Below, one piece after another: positions 7,579 to 15,685 of a stretch of 64,000 nucleotides of DNA; position 1 is the first letter of the stretch, and each line of letters begins with the position of its first letter. This DNA is from Rhodocyclaceae bacterium. GTDB taxonomy: Bacteria; Pseudomonadota; Gammaproteobacteria; Burkholderiales; Rhodocyclaceae. The notes under the pieces are model-generated. The model had not been told where the DNA came from. It was given only the letters and a program-made list of their open reading frames with translations, and did no database searches. Position numbers and translations under genes: made by a program. The stretch lies in NCBI GenBank assembly GCA_028714035.1, contig JAQTNA010000010.1, forward strand, positions 1 to 64,000, read 5' to 3'.

Positions 7579-7638
7579 GATGAAGCTCCAAATTCGTACA
7601 CGGCCCAGCGGGCGATGAAGGACTCGGGGGACATGAAG

Positions 7639-7665
7639 GATGGGGAGTGGGGAGTGGGAAGGAGG
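7639..7665. repeat. GGGAGTGGGAAG tract
   Basis: A short purine tract of the GGGAAGT repeat type, sitting between the NERD gene start and the stop of the MazF-type gene. Confidence 0.6.
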
Positions 7666-7670
7666 ATGCG

Positions 7671-7997
7671 TCAGGCGCCCAGGCCCAACTGGATGCGCAG
7701 GGCCTTTTCCAGCGCCCCCATGTCCTCTCCCGACAACTGGCCGAGGGAAGCTTTGAGGCGCCGCTTGTCGGCGGTCATGATCTGGTCCGCCATGGCCTTG
7801 CTTTGCTGACCCGCTACCTGTACGCGGGCTTCCCCCGGATAGAGCCGCTCCGTGTTGCTGGTAAGCGGCACCACCTGCACCCGGGCCAGGTGCTTGTTCG
7901 CCACATCGTTGCTGACAATAACGGCGGGCCGCGTCTTGCGGATTTCACTGCCGACCGCCGGATCAAACTCCACCCACCATACCTCACCGTGTTTCAT
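7671..7997 (-). CDS. MazF/PemK-family toxin endoribonuclease
   Basis: A 108-residue protein with the MazF/PemK fold pattern: HGEVWWVEFDPAVGSEIRKTRPAVIVSND (G-E-(V/I)-W-x-(V/I)-x-x-(D/N)P-x-x-G-x-E...K-x-RPA-(V/L)-(V/I)-(V/I)S), then VQVVPLTSN and ADQIMTADKRRL (the usual DQ-(I/V)-R-(T/A)-(I/V)D-K-R-R/L segment). It cleaves RNA at short motifs. It overlaps the upstream antitoxin gene by 14 bases, as usual for these pairs. Start ATG 7997; an ATG nine bases upstream is less likely. Confidence 0.93.
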   Translation of the reverse strand: MKHGEVWWVEFDPAVGSEIRKTRPAVIVSNDVANKHLARVQVVPLTSNTERLYPGEARVQVAGQQSKAMADQIMTADKRRLKASLGQLSGEDMGALEKALRIQLGLGA

Positions 7998-8214
7998 CGG
8001 CGTCATCCGTCAGCAGAGCCTCGCACCACTCCCGCGCCTCCCTTTCCCGCTCGCCATCTTCCGCCATCGCCCGATAGCCTGCCTCCAGGTCGTCCGGGAC
8101 TACGTGCGGCCGCGCCAGGTCTTCCAGAAAGCGGCTGATCTTGCGCCGCCCGATGACCTGCACCAGCCCCTGATAGACCGCCTCGTCTATCGAAATGGTC
8201 ATCCGCCTTTGCAT
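7984..8214 (-). CDS. Antitoxin of the MazF-type pair (ribbon-helix-helix)
   Basis: A 76-residue acidic protein: MQRRMTISIDEAVYQGLVQV starts with a beta-strand/helix pattern of ribbon-helix-helix (MetJ/Arc-type) antitoxins, and the C-terminal half is strongly charged (EDGEREREAREWCEALLTDD), as in toxin-wrapping tails. It precedes the toxin with a 14-base overlap. A good ribosome site AAGGAGG lies just upstream of ATG 8214, and the leader contains a TGTACGTATATACA dyad that might be the autoregulatory operator. Confidence 0.85.
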   Translation of the reverse strand: MQRRMTISIDEAVYQGLVQVIGRRKISRFLEDLARPHVVPDDLEAGYRAMAEDGEREREAREWCEALLTDDADETR

Positions 8215-8278
8215 ACACAAGCCCTCCTTGTACGTATATACATCCGTAATACGGCACGCAATCGGCCCCGTCCAGCCC

Positions 8279-8411
8279 GTAGCCCGACATCCCATGCGCG
8301 ATCCAGAGCCCCTGTCGGGTTGAAACCTTACCTACAAGGCGGCCGTAGGTCGGGATTCATCCCGACAATCCCACGCTGCTGCCATCCCTGTCGGGTTGAA
8401 ACCCGACCTAC
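8279..8411. repeat. Two tandem REP palindromes (GTAGGTCGGG family)
   Basis: A degenerate copy (8279-8335, ending TTACCTAC) is followed after nine bases by a cleaner copy (8345-8411; GTAGGTCGGGATTCATCCCG... to ...AACCCGACCTAC). They fill the gap between the toxin-antitoxin promoter and the rnf promoter, and form long hairpins. Confidence 0.85.
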
Positions 8412-8449
8412 AAATCAGCATTTTCTAATATCCCTTCCGCCCAAAGGCT

Positions 8450-8477
8450 TGAGGCGGGTTGGGCAAAGGAGGATAAT
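8450..8477 (+). promoter_or_regulatory. Candidate rnf promoter
   Basis: TTGAGG (8450-8455), a 16-base spacer and GATAAT (8472-8477) lie about 60 bases before rnfA. The match is good but no operator could be recognised. Confidence 0.4.
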
Positions 8478-8536
8478 GCGCGTTCTTTTGCGGCCGGAAA
8501 GGCCTTGCCCGCATCACGGGGCGCGACCCATCGAAC

Positions 8537-9121
8537 ATGACCAGCTACCTCTTCATCATCCTCGGCTCCGTGCTCGTGAACAACGTGGTGTTCGTGCGCA
8601 TCCTGGGCATGTGCCCCTTCCTGGGGGTGTCCAAGAAGCTGGAGACGGCCGCGGGCATGGGCGCGGCGACCACCTTCGTGCTCACCCTGGGCAGCGGCAC
8701 CAGCTACCTGATTGATCAGTACATCCTGATCCCCAACGACGTGACCTACCTGCGCACCCTGGCCTTCATCGTGGTCATCGCGGGCATCGTGCAGCTCACG
8801 GAACTGGTGATCCAGAAGACCAGCCCCATGCTCTACCAGGTGCTGGGCATCTACCTGCCGCTCATCACCACCAACTGCGCCGTGCTGGGCGTGCCCCTGC
8901 TCAACATTTCCCAGAAGCACAACCTTCTGGAATCCCTGCTCTTCGGTTTCGGCAGTTCCGTGGGTTTCACCCTGGGCCTCATCCTGTTCGCCGGCATCCG
9001 GGAACGCCTGGAGGGGGCGGACGTACCCGTGCCGTTCCGCGGCGTCGCCATCGCCATGGTCACCGCCGGCCTCATGAGCCTGGCCTTCATGGGCTTCGCC
9101 GGCCTCGACAAATACCACTAG
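8537..9121 (+). CDS. rsxA: Rnf/Rsx electron transport complex subunit A
   Basis: A 194-residue integral membrane protein, full length for RnfA/RsxA, with six hydrophobic segments. The start [20 protein letters not shown] and the following [11 protein letters not shown] (with the conserved cysteine of the intramembrane 2Fe-2S site) are diagnostic, as is [11 protein letters not shown] in the second half. RnfA and RnfE form the paired membrane core of the ion-translocating ferredoxin:NAD oxidoreductase. First gene of rnfABCDGE; the gap to rnfB is filled by a GGGATCA palindromic repeat. Confidence 0.97.
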   Translation: MTSYLFIILGSVLVNNVVFVRILGMCPFLGVSKKLETAAGMGAATTFVLTLGSGTSYLIDQYILIPNDVTYLRTLAFIVVIAGIVQLTELVIQKTSPMLYQVLGIYLPLITTNCAVLGVPLLNISQKHNLLESLLFGFGSSVGFTLGLILFAGIRERLEGADVPVPFRGVAIAMVTAGLMSLAFMGFAGLDKYH

Positions 9122-9210
9122 CAGGGATCAGGGATCAGGAATCAGGCATCAGAAACGGCCATTCCCCTCCCTTCCCTATCTGATACCTGATTCCTGATCC
9201 CTGACAACTG
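9121..9210. repeat. GGGATCA inverted tandem repeat between rnfA and rnfB
   Basis: The left arm has tandem CAGGGATCAGGAATCAGG units starting at the last base of rnfA; the right arm is the complement (CTGATACCTGATTCCTGATC), ending two bases before the rnfB ATG. Related arms occur at 17900-17934 and, with a GGTAACA variant, at 54443-54558. Confidence 0.85.
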
Positions 9211-9212
9211 AA

Positions 9213-9764
9213 ATGCTAACCGCCCTCATCGTCATGTCCGGCATCGCCCTCGTGCTCGGGGGATTGCTCGGCTGGGCTTCGGTCAAGTTCAAGGTCGAGG
9301 GCGATCCCCTCGTGGATCAGATTGACGCCATCCTGCCCCAGACCCAGTGCGGCCAGTGCGGCTTTCCCGGTTGCAAGCCCTACGCCACGGCCATCGCCAA
9401 GGGCGAGGCGGACATCAACTGCTGTCCGCCCGGGGGCGAGGAAGGCATCAGGAAGCTGGCCGACCTCCTGGGCCGGGAGTTCAAGGCCCTGTCCGCCGAG
9501 CATGGCGTGGAGAAGCCCAAGCAGGTGGCCCTGATCATCGAAGACACCTGCATCGGCTGCACCCTGTGTCTCCAGGCCTGCCCGGTGGATGCCATCATCG
9601 GCGCGGCCAAGCAGATGCACACGGTGGTCGCGCCCCTGTGCACCGGCTGCGAACTGTGCGTGCCGCCCTGCCCGGTGAACTGCATCGTCATGAAGACCGT
9701 GGATGAGTCGGTGGACAACTGGAAGTGGAAGTACCCGGTGGTGGAAATCAGGAAAGCCTCATGA
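9213..9764 (+). CDS. rsxB: Rnf/Rsx electron transport complex subunit B (ferredoxin-type)
   Basis: 183 residues: N-terminal membrane anchor ([20 protein letters not shown]), a 4Fe-4S domain [14 protein letters not shown]...INCCPPGG, and two C-terminal 4Fe-4S clusters, [12 protein letters not shown] and [12 protein letters not shown]. RnfB passes electrons between ferredoxin and the rest of the Rnf complex at the cytoplasmic side. The stop overlaps the rnfC start as ATGA, indicating translational coupling. Confidence 0.97.
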   Translation: MLTALIVMSGIALVLGGLLGWASVKFKVEGDPLVDQIDAILPQTQCGQCGFPGCKPYATAIAKGEADINCCPPGGEEGIRKLADLLGREFKALSAEHGVEKPKQVALIIEDTCIGCTLCLQACPVDAIIGAAKQMHTVVAPLCTGCELCVPPCPVNCIVMKTVDESVDNWKWKYPVVEIRKAS

Positions 9765-11449
9765 ATCTGTTCAAGTTCAATGGTGGCGTGAAGCCGGACT
9801 ACCACAAGGATGAGTCGGTCTCCGACCCCATCGCCAAGGCGCCCCTGCCCTCGCAACTGGTCATTCCCCTGCACCAGAGCATAGGCGGCATCCCCCATCC
9901 CCTGGTCCGGCCGGGCCAGAAGGTGCTGAAGGGCGAGCGCATCGGCGCCGCCGACGGCAACGTTTCCTCCGCCGTGCACGCCTCCACCTCGGGCAAGGTC
10001 ATCGCCGTGGAGCCGCGCCTCATGCCCCACCCCTCCGGCCTCTCCGCCCTGTGCGTGGTGATCGAACCGGACGGTGAGGAGCGCTGGATCGAGAAGGGCC
10101 GACTGGACGTGAACAGCACGCCGCCGGACGTGCTGCGGGATTTCCTGCGGGACGCGGGGGTGGTGGGCCTGGGCGGCGCCGTCTTCCCCAGCCACCTGAA
10201 GCTCAAGGCAGGCAAGAGCGGCGGACTGGAAGCCCTGATCATCAACGGCGCCGAGTGCGAGCCCTACATCACCTGCGACGACCTGCTCATGCGTGAACAG
10301 GCGGAAACCATCGTCAAGGGTGCCGCCACCATGCAGACCATGCTGACCGCCAAGACCGTGCTCATCGGCATCGAGGACAACAAGCCGGAGGCCTTCGAGG
10401 CCATGAAGGCGGCCGTGGCGAAGCTTGCCGAGAAGACCATGGAAGTGGTCATGGTGCCCACCCGCTACCCGGCGGGCGGCGCCAAGCAGTTGATCCGCGT
10501 GCTCACCGGCAAGGAAGTGCCCCACGGCACGCGCAGCACCGACTACGGCGTGCAGTGCTTCAACGTGGCCACGGCGCTCTCCATCTACCGGGCCCTGGAA
10601 TACGGCGAGCCCCTCATCTCCCGCATCGTCACGGTGACCGGCAACGTGGGCCGGGCCAGGAATTACGAGGTGCTCCTGGGCACCCCCGTGAGCGAACTGG
10701 TGGCCCTGGCGGATCCCCGACCCGACACCAACCGCCTCATCATGGGCGGCCCCATGATGGGCTTCACCCTGCCCGGCAACACGCCGGTGGTGAAGGCGAC
10801 CAACTGCATCATCGCCGGCAGTCCGAAACTCTTCCCGGAACCGCCGCCGGAGATGCCCTGCATCCGCTGCGGCTCCTGCTCGCGGGCCTGCCCGCACGAC
10901 TTGCAGCCCTTCGAGCTCTACTGGTTCTCCCGCTCGAAGAATTTCGGCAAGGCCCAGGAATACTTCCTCTTCGACTGCATCGAGTGCGGCTGCTGCTCCT
11001 ACGTCTGCCCGTCCAACATCCCCCTGGTGGATTATTTCCGCTTTGCCAAGTCCGAGATCTGGGCCAGGGAGAAGGACAAGGACGCGGCCGATTCGGCACG
11101 CGTACGTTTCGAGTTCCGCACCGAGCGGGAGGAGCGGGAAAAGGCGGAGAAGGCGGCGCGCCTGGCCGCCAAGACCGCGGCCGCCCTGGAAGCGGCGGCC
11201 AAGGCCCAGGCGGCGGCCCCCGCCCCGGGCGAAGCCGCCGCCCCGGCGGCCGATCCCGCCGCCGAGGCGAAGAAGGCCCTGATCGCGGCGGCCCTGGAGA
11301 AGGCCCGCGCCCAGAAGGAACAGGTCCATCCGGCCAATACCGAGCATCTCACCCCTGCCCAAGAGGCGCAGGTCAATGAGGCCGAGGCCCGGCGCGCCCA
11401 GGCAGCCCGGTTGGCAGAAACCGCCGGCAAGACAACCGATGGCACATGA
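9761..11449 (+). CDS. rsxC: Rnf/Rsx electron transport complex subunit C
   Basis: 562 residues. Seen: RnfC N-terminal barrel region ([17 protein letters not shown]...VLKGERIG), the [13 protein letters not shown] loop of the flavin/NAD-binding domain, EPYITCDD, and two 4Fe-4S motifs, [12 protein letters not shown] and [14 protein letters not shown]. RnfC is the peripheral subunit that meets NAD(H). The last 100 residues are an Ala/Lys/Glu/Arg-rich, probably coiled or helical extension (as in many proteobacterial RnfC proteins, variable in length). Start ATG 9761 overlaps the rnfB stop. Confidence 0.97.
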   Translation: MNLFKFNGGVKPDYHKDESVSDPIAKAPLPSQLVIPLHQSIGGIPHPLVRPGQKVLKGERIGAADGNVSSAVHASTSGKVIAVEPRLMPHPSGLSALCVVIEPDGEERWIEKGRLDVNSTPPDVLRDFLRDAGVVGLGGAVFPSHLKLKAGKSGGLEALIINGAECEPYITCDDLLMREQAETIVKGAATMQTMLTAKTVLIGIEDNKPEAFEAMKAAVAKLAEKTMEVVMVPTRYPAGGAKQLIRVLTGKEVPHGTRSTDYGVQCFNVATALSIYRALEYGEPLISRIVTVTGNVGRARNYEVLLGTPVSELVALADPRPDTNRLIMGGPMMGFTLPGNTPVVKATNCIIAGSPKLFPEPPPEMPCIRCGSCSRACPHDLQPFELYWFSRSKNFGKAQEYFLFDCIECGCCSYVCPSNIPLVDYFRFAKSEIWAREKDKDAADSARVRFEFRTEREEREKAEKAARLAAKTAAALEAAAKAQAAAPAPGEAAAPAADPAAEAKKALIAAALEKARAQKEQVHPANTEHLTPAQEAQVNEAEARRAQAARLAETAGKTTDGT

Positions 11450-11469
11450 GGCCGCAGATGACAGAGCAA

Positions 11470-11515
11470 CACCCCCCCTCACCCCCCCGCCCCTCTCCCT
11501 CAAGGGGCGAGGGGT
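11470..11515. repeat. Fragment of the CCCTCACCC...GAGGGG repeat inside the rnf operon
   Basis: The sequence CCCTCACCCCCCCGCCCCTC...GGGGCGAGGGG in the rnfC-rnfD gap matches one half of the GC-rich core shared by the elements at 5421-5640 and 25687-25849. The terminal repeats are missing, so this is a decayed copy or a shared core. Confidence 0.55.
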
Positions 11516-11548
11516 GCGTCGTGAGCCGCTGACGCGGCTGAAATCGGT

Positions 11549-12571
11549 ATGAACAACTCTCCCTATTTCCGCAAGCCGACCAGCATCCAGGTCATCATGT
11601 TCAAGGTGCTGGTGGCCCTGCTGCCGGCCGTCGCCGCCTATGTCTGGCTGCTGGGCGCCGGCATCCTGGTGAATGTCGCCCTGGCCTCCATCACCGCGCT
11701 CGCGGGCGAGGCCGCCATGCTCAAGGTTCGCGGACGCCCCATCACGCCCTTCCTCAGCGACGGCAGCGCGCTGGTCACCGCCTGGCTCATCGCCCTGACC
11801 TTCCCGCCCCTTTCGCCCTGGTGGCTCACCGTGGCCGGCACCCTGTTCGCCGTGGTCGTCGTCAAGCAGCTCTACGGCGGCTTGGGACAGAACCCCTTCA
11901 ACCCGGCCATGGCCGCCTTCGCCGTCATGATCGTGGCCTTCCCGGCGCTCATGTCCCAGTGGCCGTCCGTGGGCCATCCCCTGGACTTCTCCGCCCAGTT
12001 GAAGCTGATCCTGGGCGGCTTGAGGGAACTGGATGCGATCACCGGCGCCACGCCCCTGGATGCCCTGCGCACCGGCCTCCGGGAGTCCGGCCACCCGGTC
12101 ACCATCACTTCGGTCATGAACGGCAACCCGGCCTTCGGCATGGCCGGCGGCAAGGGCTGGGAACTGATCGTCCTGGGCTACCTGCTGGGCGGCCTCTGGC
12201 TCTGGCAGCAGAAGGTGATCACCTGGCACATCCCCCTCGCCTTCCTGGCGGTGCTGGGCGCCATCGCCGGCATCTTCCACCTGGCGAGCCCGGAACATTT
12301 CGCCTCGCCCCTCTTCCACCTGGCCAGCGGCGGCGCCATGCTCGGTGCCTTCTTCATCCTCACCGACCCCATCTCCTCCGCCACGACGCCGAGAGGCAAG
12401 CTGGTCTTCGCCGCCGGCGCCGCGCTCCTCACCTGGATCATCCGCAGCTTCGGCGCCTATCCCGACGGCGTGGCCTTCTCCGTCCTGCTCATGAACATCC
12501 TGGTGCCCCTGATTGACATGTACACCCAGCCTCCCATCTTCGGTCACAAGGAAGGGGGGCAGAAGCAATGA
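11549..12571 (+). CDS. rsxD: Rnf/Rsx electron transport complex subunit D
   Basis: 340-residue polytopic protein with nine or so membrane segments. It carries the covalent-FMN motif region ITGATPLDALRTG (threonine in GAT(P)), GGLGQNPFNPAM and DPISSATTPRGK, all typical of RnfD/NqrB. It overlaps rnfG by four bases (ATGA). Confidence 0.97.
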   Translation: MNNSPYFRKPTSIQVIMFKVLVALLPAVAAYVWLLGAGILVNVALASITALAGEAAMLKVRGRPITPFLSDGSALVTAWLIALTFPPLSPWWLTVAGTLFAVVVVKQLYGGLGQNPFNPAMAAFAVMIVAFPALMSQWPSVGHPLDFSAQLKLILGGLRELDAITGATPLDALRTGLRESGHPVTITSVMNGNPAFGMAGGKGWELIVLGYLLGGLWLWQQKVITWHIPLAFLAVLGAIAGIFHLASPEHFASPLFHLASGGAMLGAFFILTDPISSATTPRGKLVFAAGAALLTWIIRSFGAYPDGVAFSVLLMNILVPLIDMYTQPPIFGHKEGGQKQ

Positions 12572-13227
12572 GCCAGAGCACCGCCCTGGGCATGTCCCTG
12601 CGTAATTCGGTGGCCATGGTGATCTTCACCCTGGCCTTCACGGGTCTCATGGCCTCCGTGTATCAGGCCACCAAGGAGCCCATCGCCGCCAGCGCCGAAG
12701 AGGAAAAGATGAAGCTCATCGGCGAGGTGTTGCCCAGGGGCGACTACGACAACGAGTTGCTCAAGGACTTCGTGGACATCGGCACCCCGCCGGACCTGGG
12801 CCTCAGGGAAGCGGGGCGGGCCTACCGGGCCAGGAAAGAGGGCCAGCCGTCCGCCGTCCTGCTGGAGGCCGTGGCCCCGGACGGTTACGCCGGAGACATC
12901 AGCCTGCTCCTGGCCATTCGCCTGGATGGACGCATCATCGCCGTGCGCGTCACGGAGCAGAAGGAGACGCCGGGCCTGGGCGACTACGTGGATATCCACA
13001 AGGACAAGAAGAAGGACAATCCCTGGATCGCCCAATTCAATGATATCGGCTTTTCCCAGGTATCCCAGGCCGACTGGAAGGTGAAGAAGGACGGCGGCCG
13101 TTTTGCCTACCACACGGGGGCCACCATCAGTGCCCGCGCGGTGACCAACGCCGTCAGTCGGGCCCAGGTCTATTTCCAGGCGAACAAGGACAGGCTCTTT
13201 GCCACGCCGACGGGAGGGAAGCTGTAA
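12568..13227 (+). CDS. rsxG: Rnf/Rsx electron transport complex subunit G
   Basis: 219 residues: one N-terminal membrane helix (SVAMVIFTLAFTGLMASVYQ) and a periplasmic FMN-binding domain. The FMN threonine motif is seen as YHTGATISARAV (S/T-GAT-x-(S/T)), and VTEQKETPGLGD matches the conserved stretch of RnfG/NqrC. One-base overlap with rnfE (TAATG). Confidence 0.96.
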   Translation: MSQSTALGMSLRNSVAMVIFTLAFTGLMASVYQATKEPIAASAEEEKMKLIGEVLPRGDYDNELLKDFVDIGTPPDLGLREAGRAYRARKEGQPSAVLLEAVAPDGYAGDISLLLAIRLDGRIIAVRVTEQKETPGLGDYVDIHKDKKKDNPWIAQFNDIGFSQVSQADWKVKKDGGRFAYHTGATISARAVTNAVSRAQVYFQANKDRLFATPTGGKL

Positions 13228-13892
13228 TGGGTATCTATCAGGACATAACCCGGAACGGGATGTGGAAGCAGAACCCCGCGGTGGCCCAGATCCTGGGCAT
13301 GTGCCCGGTACTGGCGATCAGCACCAGCGCCGTGAACGGCATCAGCCTGGGGCTGGCCACGGCCCTGGTCATGGCCCTGTCCAACATGTGCTCGGCGGCA
13401 CTCAGGAACTTCATCCCCTACGAGATCCGCATCCCCGTGTTCATCCTCATCATCGCCGCCCTGGTGACCGCGGTGGATCTGGCCATGAACGCCTACTTCC
13501 ACACGCTCTATCTGGTGTTGGGCATCTTCATTCCGCTCATCGTCACCAACTGCATCGTGCTGGCGCGCATCGAGGCCTTCGCCGCCAAGAACGAAACCGC
13601 TCCCGCCACCTTCGATGGCTGGATGATGGGCGTGGGCCTGACCGCCGTCCTGGGCGTCCTGGGCGGCATCCGGGAACTCCTCGGCACGGGACAACTGTTC
13701 TCGGGCATCGAGATGGTCATTCCCGGCACCCATGCCCTGCAAGTCCTGCCGGAGGACTACCCGGGCTTCCTGGTGGCGATCCTGCCGCCCGGCGCCTTCA
13801 TCACCCTGGGTTTATTGGTGGCCGGCAAGAACTGGCTGGACGCCCGGGCGGCAAGAGCTGCCGCTGCGGCGGCAACACCGGCCCACGCCTAA
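13227..13892 (+). CDS. rsxE: Rnf/Rsx electron transport complex subunit E
   Basis: 221-residue integral membrane protein, homologous to RnfA. It starts NGMWKQNPAVAQILGMCPVL (the second conserved cysteine motif, GMCP) and contains IVTNCIVLARIEAFA. The C-terminal tail after the last helix is alanine-rich. It completes the A-B-C-D-G-E order; no rnfH follows, and folK starts five bases downstream, probably in the same transcript. Confidence 0.97.
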   Translation: MGIYQDITRNGMWKQNPAVAQILGMCPVLAISTSAVNGISLGLATALVMALSNMCSAALRNFIPYEIRIPVFILIIAALVTAVDLAMNAYFHTLYLVLGIFIPLIVTNCIVLARIEAFAAKNETAPATFDGWMMGVGLTAVLGVLGGIRELLGTGQLFSGIEMVIPGTHALQVLPEDYPGFLVAILPPGAFITLGLLVAGKNWLDARAARAAAAAATPAHA

Positions 13893-13897
13893 GTTTC

Positions 13898-14467
13898 ATG
13901 CCGCTCGTCAACCCGCGCCGGGGTGGATCAGGCCCCAAACAGCCCCTCGCCCACCTCCAGACCATCGCCTTCCTTGGCCTGGGCAGCAACCTGGAGTCTC
14001 CGGCCGAACAGGTGCTGAGGGCGTTCGAGCGCATCGCCGCCACGCCCGGGATCACGCTGCTCCGCTGCTCCTCCCTTTATCGCACCGCGCCCATCGGCTA
14101 CGCGGATCAGCCCGACTTCGTGAACGCCGTGGTGGAAGTCGCCACGACCCTCACGCCGGAAGGCCTGCTGGCGGCCATGCTGGAGATCGAGATGAGCCAC
14201 GGCCGGGTCAGGGAATTTCCGAATGCGCCGCGCACCCTGGACCTGGACCTGCTGCTGTACGGCGACCGGGTAATGGTGTCCGAGGCGCTCACCCTGCCCC
14301 ACCCCCGCGCCCATCAGCGGGCCTTCGTGCTCCATCCCTTGCTGGAAATCGCCCCCCACTGCCACATTCCCACCCTGGGTCCGGCCCGGGATTTCCTCGC
14401 CGCCTGCGACGATCAGGGCATCAGCCGCATGCCCGCGCCGCAGCGGCCTCTGGTCAAGGCCGCCTGA
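13898..14467 (+). CDS. folK: 2-amino-4-hydroxy-6-hydroxymethyldihydropteridine pyrophosphokinase
   Basis: Folate pathway enzyme that pyrophosphorylates 6-hydroxymethyl-dihydropterin. Seen: FLGLGSNLESP (GSN loop), SSLYRTAPIGYADQPDFVNAV, and the family signature RTLDLDLLLYG followed by LPHPRAHQRAFVLHPL. The 189-residue form starts at ATG 13898, five bases after rnfE; the first 24 residues before LQTIAFLGLGSN are longer than in most FolK, so a downstream non-ATG start is possible. It is not clustered with panB or folB here, but follows the rnf operon before a terminator. Confidence 0.96.
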   Translation: MPLVNPRRGGSGPKQPLAHLQTIAFLGLGSNLESPAEQVLRAFERIAATPGITLLRCSSLYRTAPIGYADQPDFVNAVVEVATTLTPEGLLAAMLEIEMSHGRVREFPNAPRTLDLDLLLYGDRVMVSEALTLPHPRAHQRAFVLHPLLEIAPHCHIPTLGPARDFLAACDDQGISRMPAPQRPLVKAA

Positions 14468-14483
14468 CCGGGTAGCGCGAAGC

Positions 14484-14525
14484 AAAAATGGCCCGGGCCG
14501 CTCAAGGCGGCCCGGGCCATTTTTT
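14484..14525. terminator. Bidirectional rho-independent terminator
   Basis: A perfect 18-bp stem (AAAAATGGCCCGGGCCGC and its complement) with a 5-base loop and T/A tracts at both ends. It ends the rnf-folK transcript and, from the other side, the minus-strand gene at 14537-14827. Confidence 0.95.
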
Positions 14526-14536
14526 CGGAAGGCGGA

Positions 14537-14827
14537 TTACCTCGGCGTCGCCCGTTCCTCTATCACCACTTCCCGGTGCATCCGGCGCTGCCAGGGGCGG
14601 CGTTCCACTTCGAACTGCTCGCCGTAGAGCCGATGCTGCCGTGCGGCGATGGCGATGGCGCCGTCTTCCGTCTCGCAGCGCACCTCGACCAGGATGTTCC
14701 GGCCGGGGAATTCCGAGTCAAAGCCGGCGGGCCGGTAGGGCTTGTGGTGGAACCAGACCAGGACGCTCCGCTCCGGGCGCTCGATGTGCTGGTCTTCCAG
14801 GACTTCATGTACGTATTCGAATGCCAT
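14537..14827 (-). CDS. Conserved-looking hypothetical protein, 96 residues
   Basis: A small soluble protein (MAFEYVHEVLEDQHIERPER...) rich in charged and aromatic residues, with no signal peptide or cysteines. Coding is supported by an AGGAG ribosome site at the right distance from ATG 14827, a shared terminator right after the stop, and codon use like the neighbours. I do not recognise the family. The pattern of alternating strands (SVLVWFHHKPYR, NILVEVRCETEDGAIAIAAR) suggests a small beta-rich fold. Confidence 0.75.
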   Translation of the reverse strand: MAFEYVHEVLEDQHIERPERSVLVWFHHKPYRPAGFDSEFPGRNILVEVRCETEDGAIAIAARQHRLYGEQFEVERRPWQRRMHREVVIEERATPR

Positions 14828-15115
14828 GATGAGCTCCTAATCGTTCTTCCGTGACTACCTATGAGCAAGAACGATGCCCGCACGAATACTGCTCAAAAAA
14901 TGTATTAAAGTTTTCCGGCAACGTGCCGATAAGGTGCTTCATTGCCGATTCTCCGGCAATTCGCTGCCGTCGACAAGGAAATTGTTGCCGGCAAGGTGTC
15001 CGGTTTCGCCCGCGCCGGCGGAACGCGCACCTCCTTCTGCCCCCTCCCCACCGCCCCGCCTCCCGACCTCCTTGCGCTACGGCCAGAAGGCGTCATCCGG
15101 CCGGACTCGGAATAA
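14828..15115. other. Gene-free stretch before the CHRD promoter
   Basis: About 290 bases without a supported gene. It is the leader region of the minus-strand hypothetical gene and the upstream region of the CHRD gene. Two GCCGGCAA-type half-palindromes (around 14916 and 14990, TTTTCCGGCAA and TTGCCGGCAAGG) are visible; I see no RNA gene or repeat family. Confidence 0.5.
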
Positions 15116-15148
15116 TTGTTGACTAATTTACTCAACAACGTCTATAAA
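15116..15148 (+). promoter_or_regulatory. Promoter with overlapping 23-bp palindromic operator
   Basis: TTGACT (15119-15124), an 18-base spacer and TATAAA (15143-15148) form a clear sigma-70-type promoter for the CHRD gene. A near-perfect palindrome, TTGTTGA...TCAACAA (15116-15138; only one mismatched pair around the centre), covers the -35 box and spacer, the expected position for a repressor or a redox regulator. The regulator is unknown. Confidence 0.65.
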
Positions 15149-15213
15149 GGGCACAGGCCGCGTGCCGTCGTTTCGCGACCCTGCCGTACAACCCCAACCC
15201 AGGAGACCACAAC

Positions 15214-15654
15214 ATGAACATCAAGCGGACCTACGGGAACCCGTGGCTGGCCGGAGTCATCGTGGCGGCCGTCATGACGCTGATCACCATTTCCCCGCCG
15301 GCGCATGCCGACGATCTTCGCTTCGCACTGATCGGGGATCAGGAGGTGCCACCGGTGAAGACCACGGCGTCGGGCGAGGCACTGATCCGCATCAACCCGG
15401 ACATGAGCATCAGCGGGCAGGTGACGACCACCGGCCTGGACGCCACCATGGCCCATATCCACCTCGGCGCGGCGGGCAGCAACGGCCCGGTGCAGATCAA
15501 CCTGGCACGCAATGGCGACAAGGGCTGGATGGTGCCCGAGGGCGCGCGCCTGAACGAAAGCCAATACAAGGCGTACCAGAGCGGCGAGCTGTACATCAAT
15601 GTCCACAGCACCGGGCACAAGGGCGGCGAATTGCGTGGCCAACTGAAACCGTAA
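15214..15654 (+). CDS. Exported CHRD-domain protein
   Basis: A 146-residue protein with a signal peptide (cleavage likely after SPPAHA) and a single CHRD domain. Seen: LRFALIGDQEVPPVKTTASG (the E-V-P-P-V motif), AHIHLGAAGSNGPVQI, and the C-terminal YINVHSTGHKGGELRGQL. The function of bacterial CHRD domains is unknown; many are periplasmic and metal-ligand-like histidines recur. Good ribosome site AGGAGA upstream. It is followed 32 bases later by an exported peroxiredoxin, so the pair is probably one transcript from the promoter at 15119-15148. Confidence 0.93.
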   Translation: MNIKRTYGNPWLAGVIVAAVMTLITISPPAHADDLRFALIGDQEVPPVKTTASGEALIRINPDMSISGQVTTTGLDATMAHIHLGAAGSNGPVQINLARNGDKGWMVPEGARLNESQYKAYQSGELYINVHSTGHKGGELRGQLKP

Positions 15655-15685
15655 GCCCTGCTCGCCCGACACGGAAGAACCCAAG

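Noticed and set aside
8476-8715. ATG with AAGGAGG just after the rnf promoter, as an upstream gene
   Set aside because: The frame runs out of phase through rnfA with an improbable protein; the GGAGGATAAT is better read as the -10 region.
9380-12568. 1062-codon minus-strand frame across rnfB-rnfD
   Set aside because: Antisense shadow of three well-recognised Rnf genes.
14851-15126. 91-codon frame in the gap before the CHRD gene
   Set aside because: No ribosome site, low-complexity Arg/Pro composition, and it overlaps the promoter.
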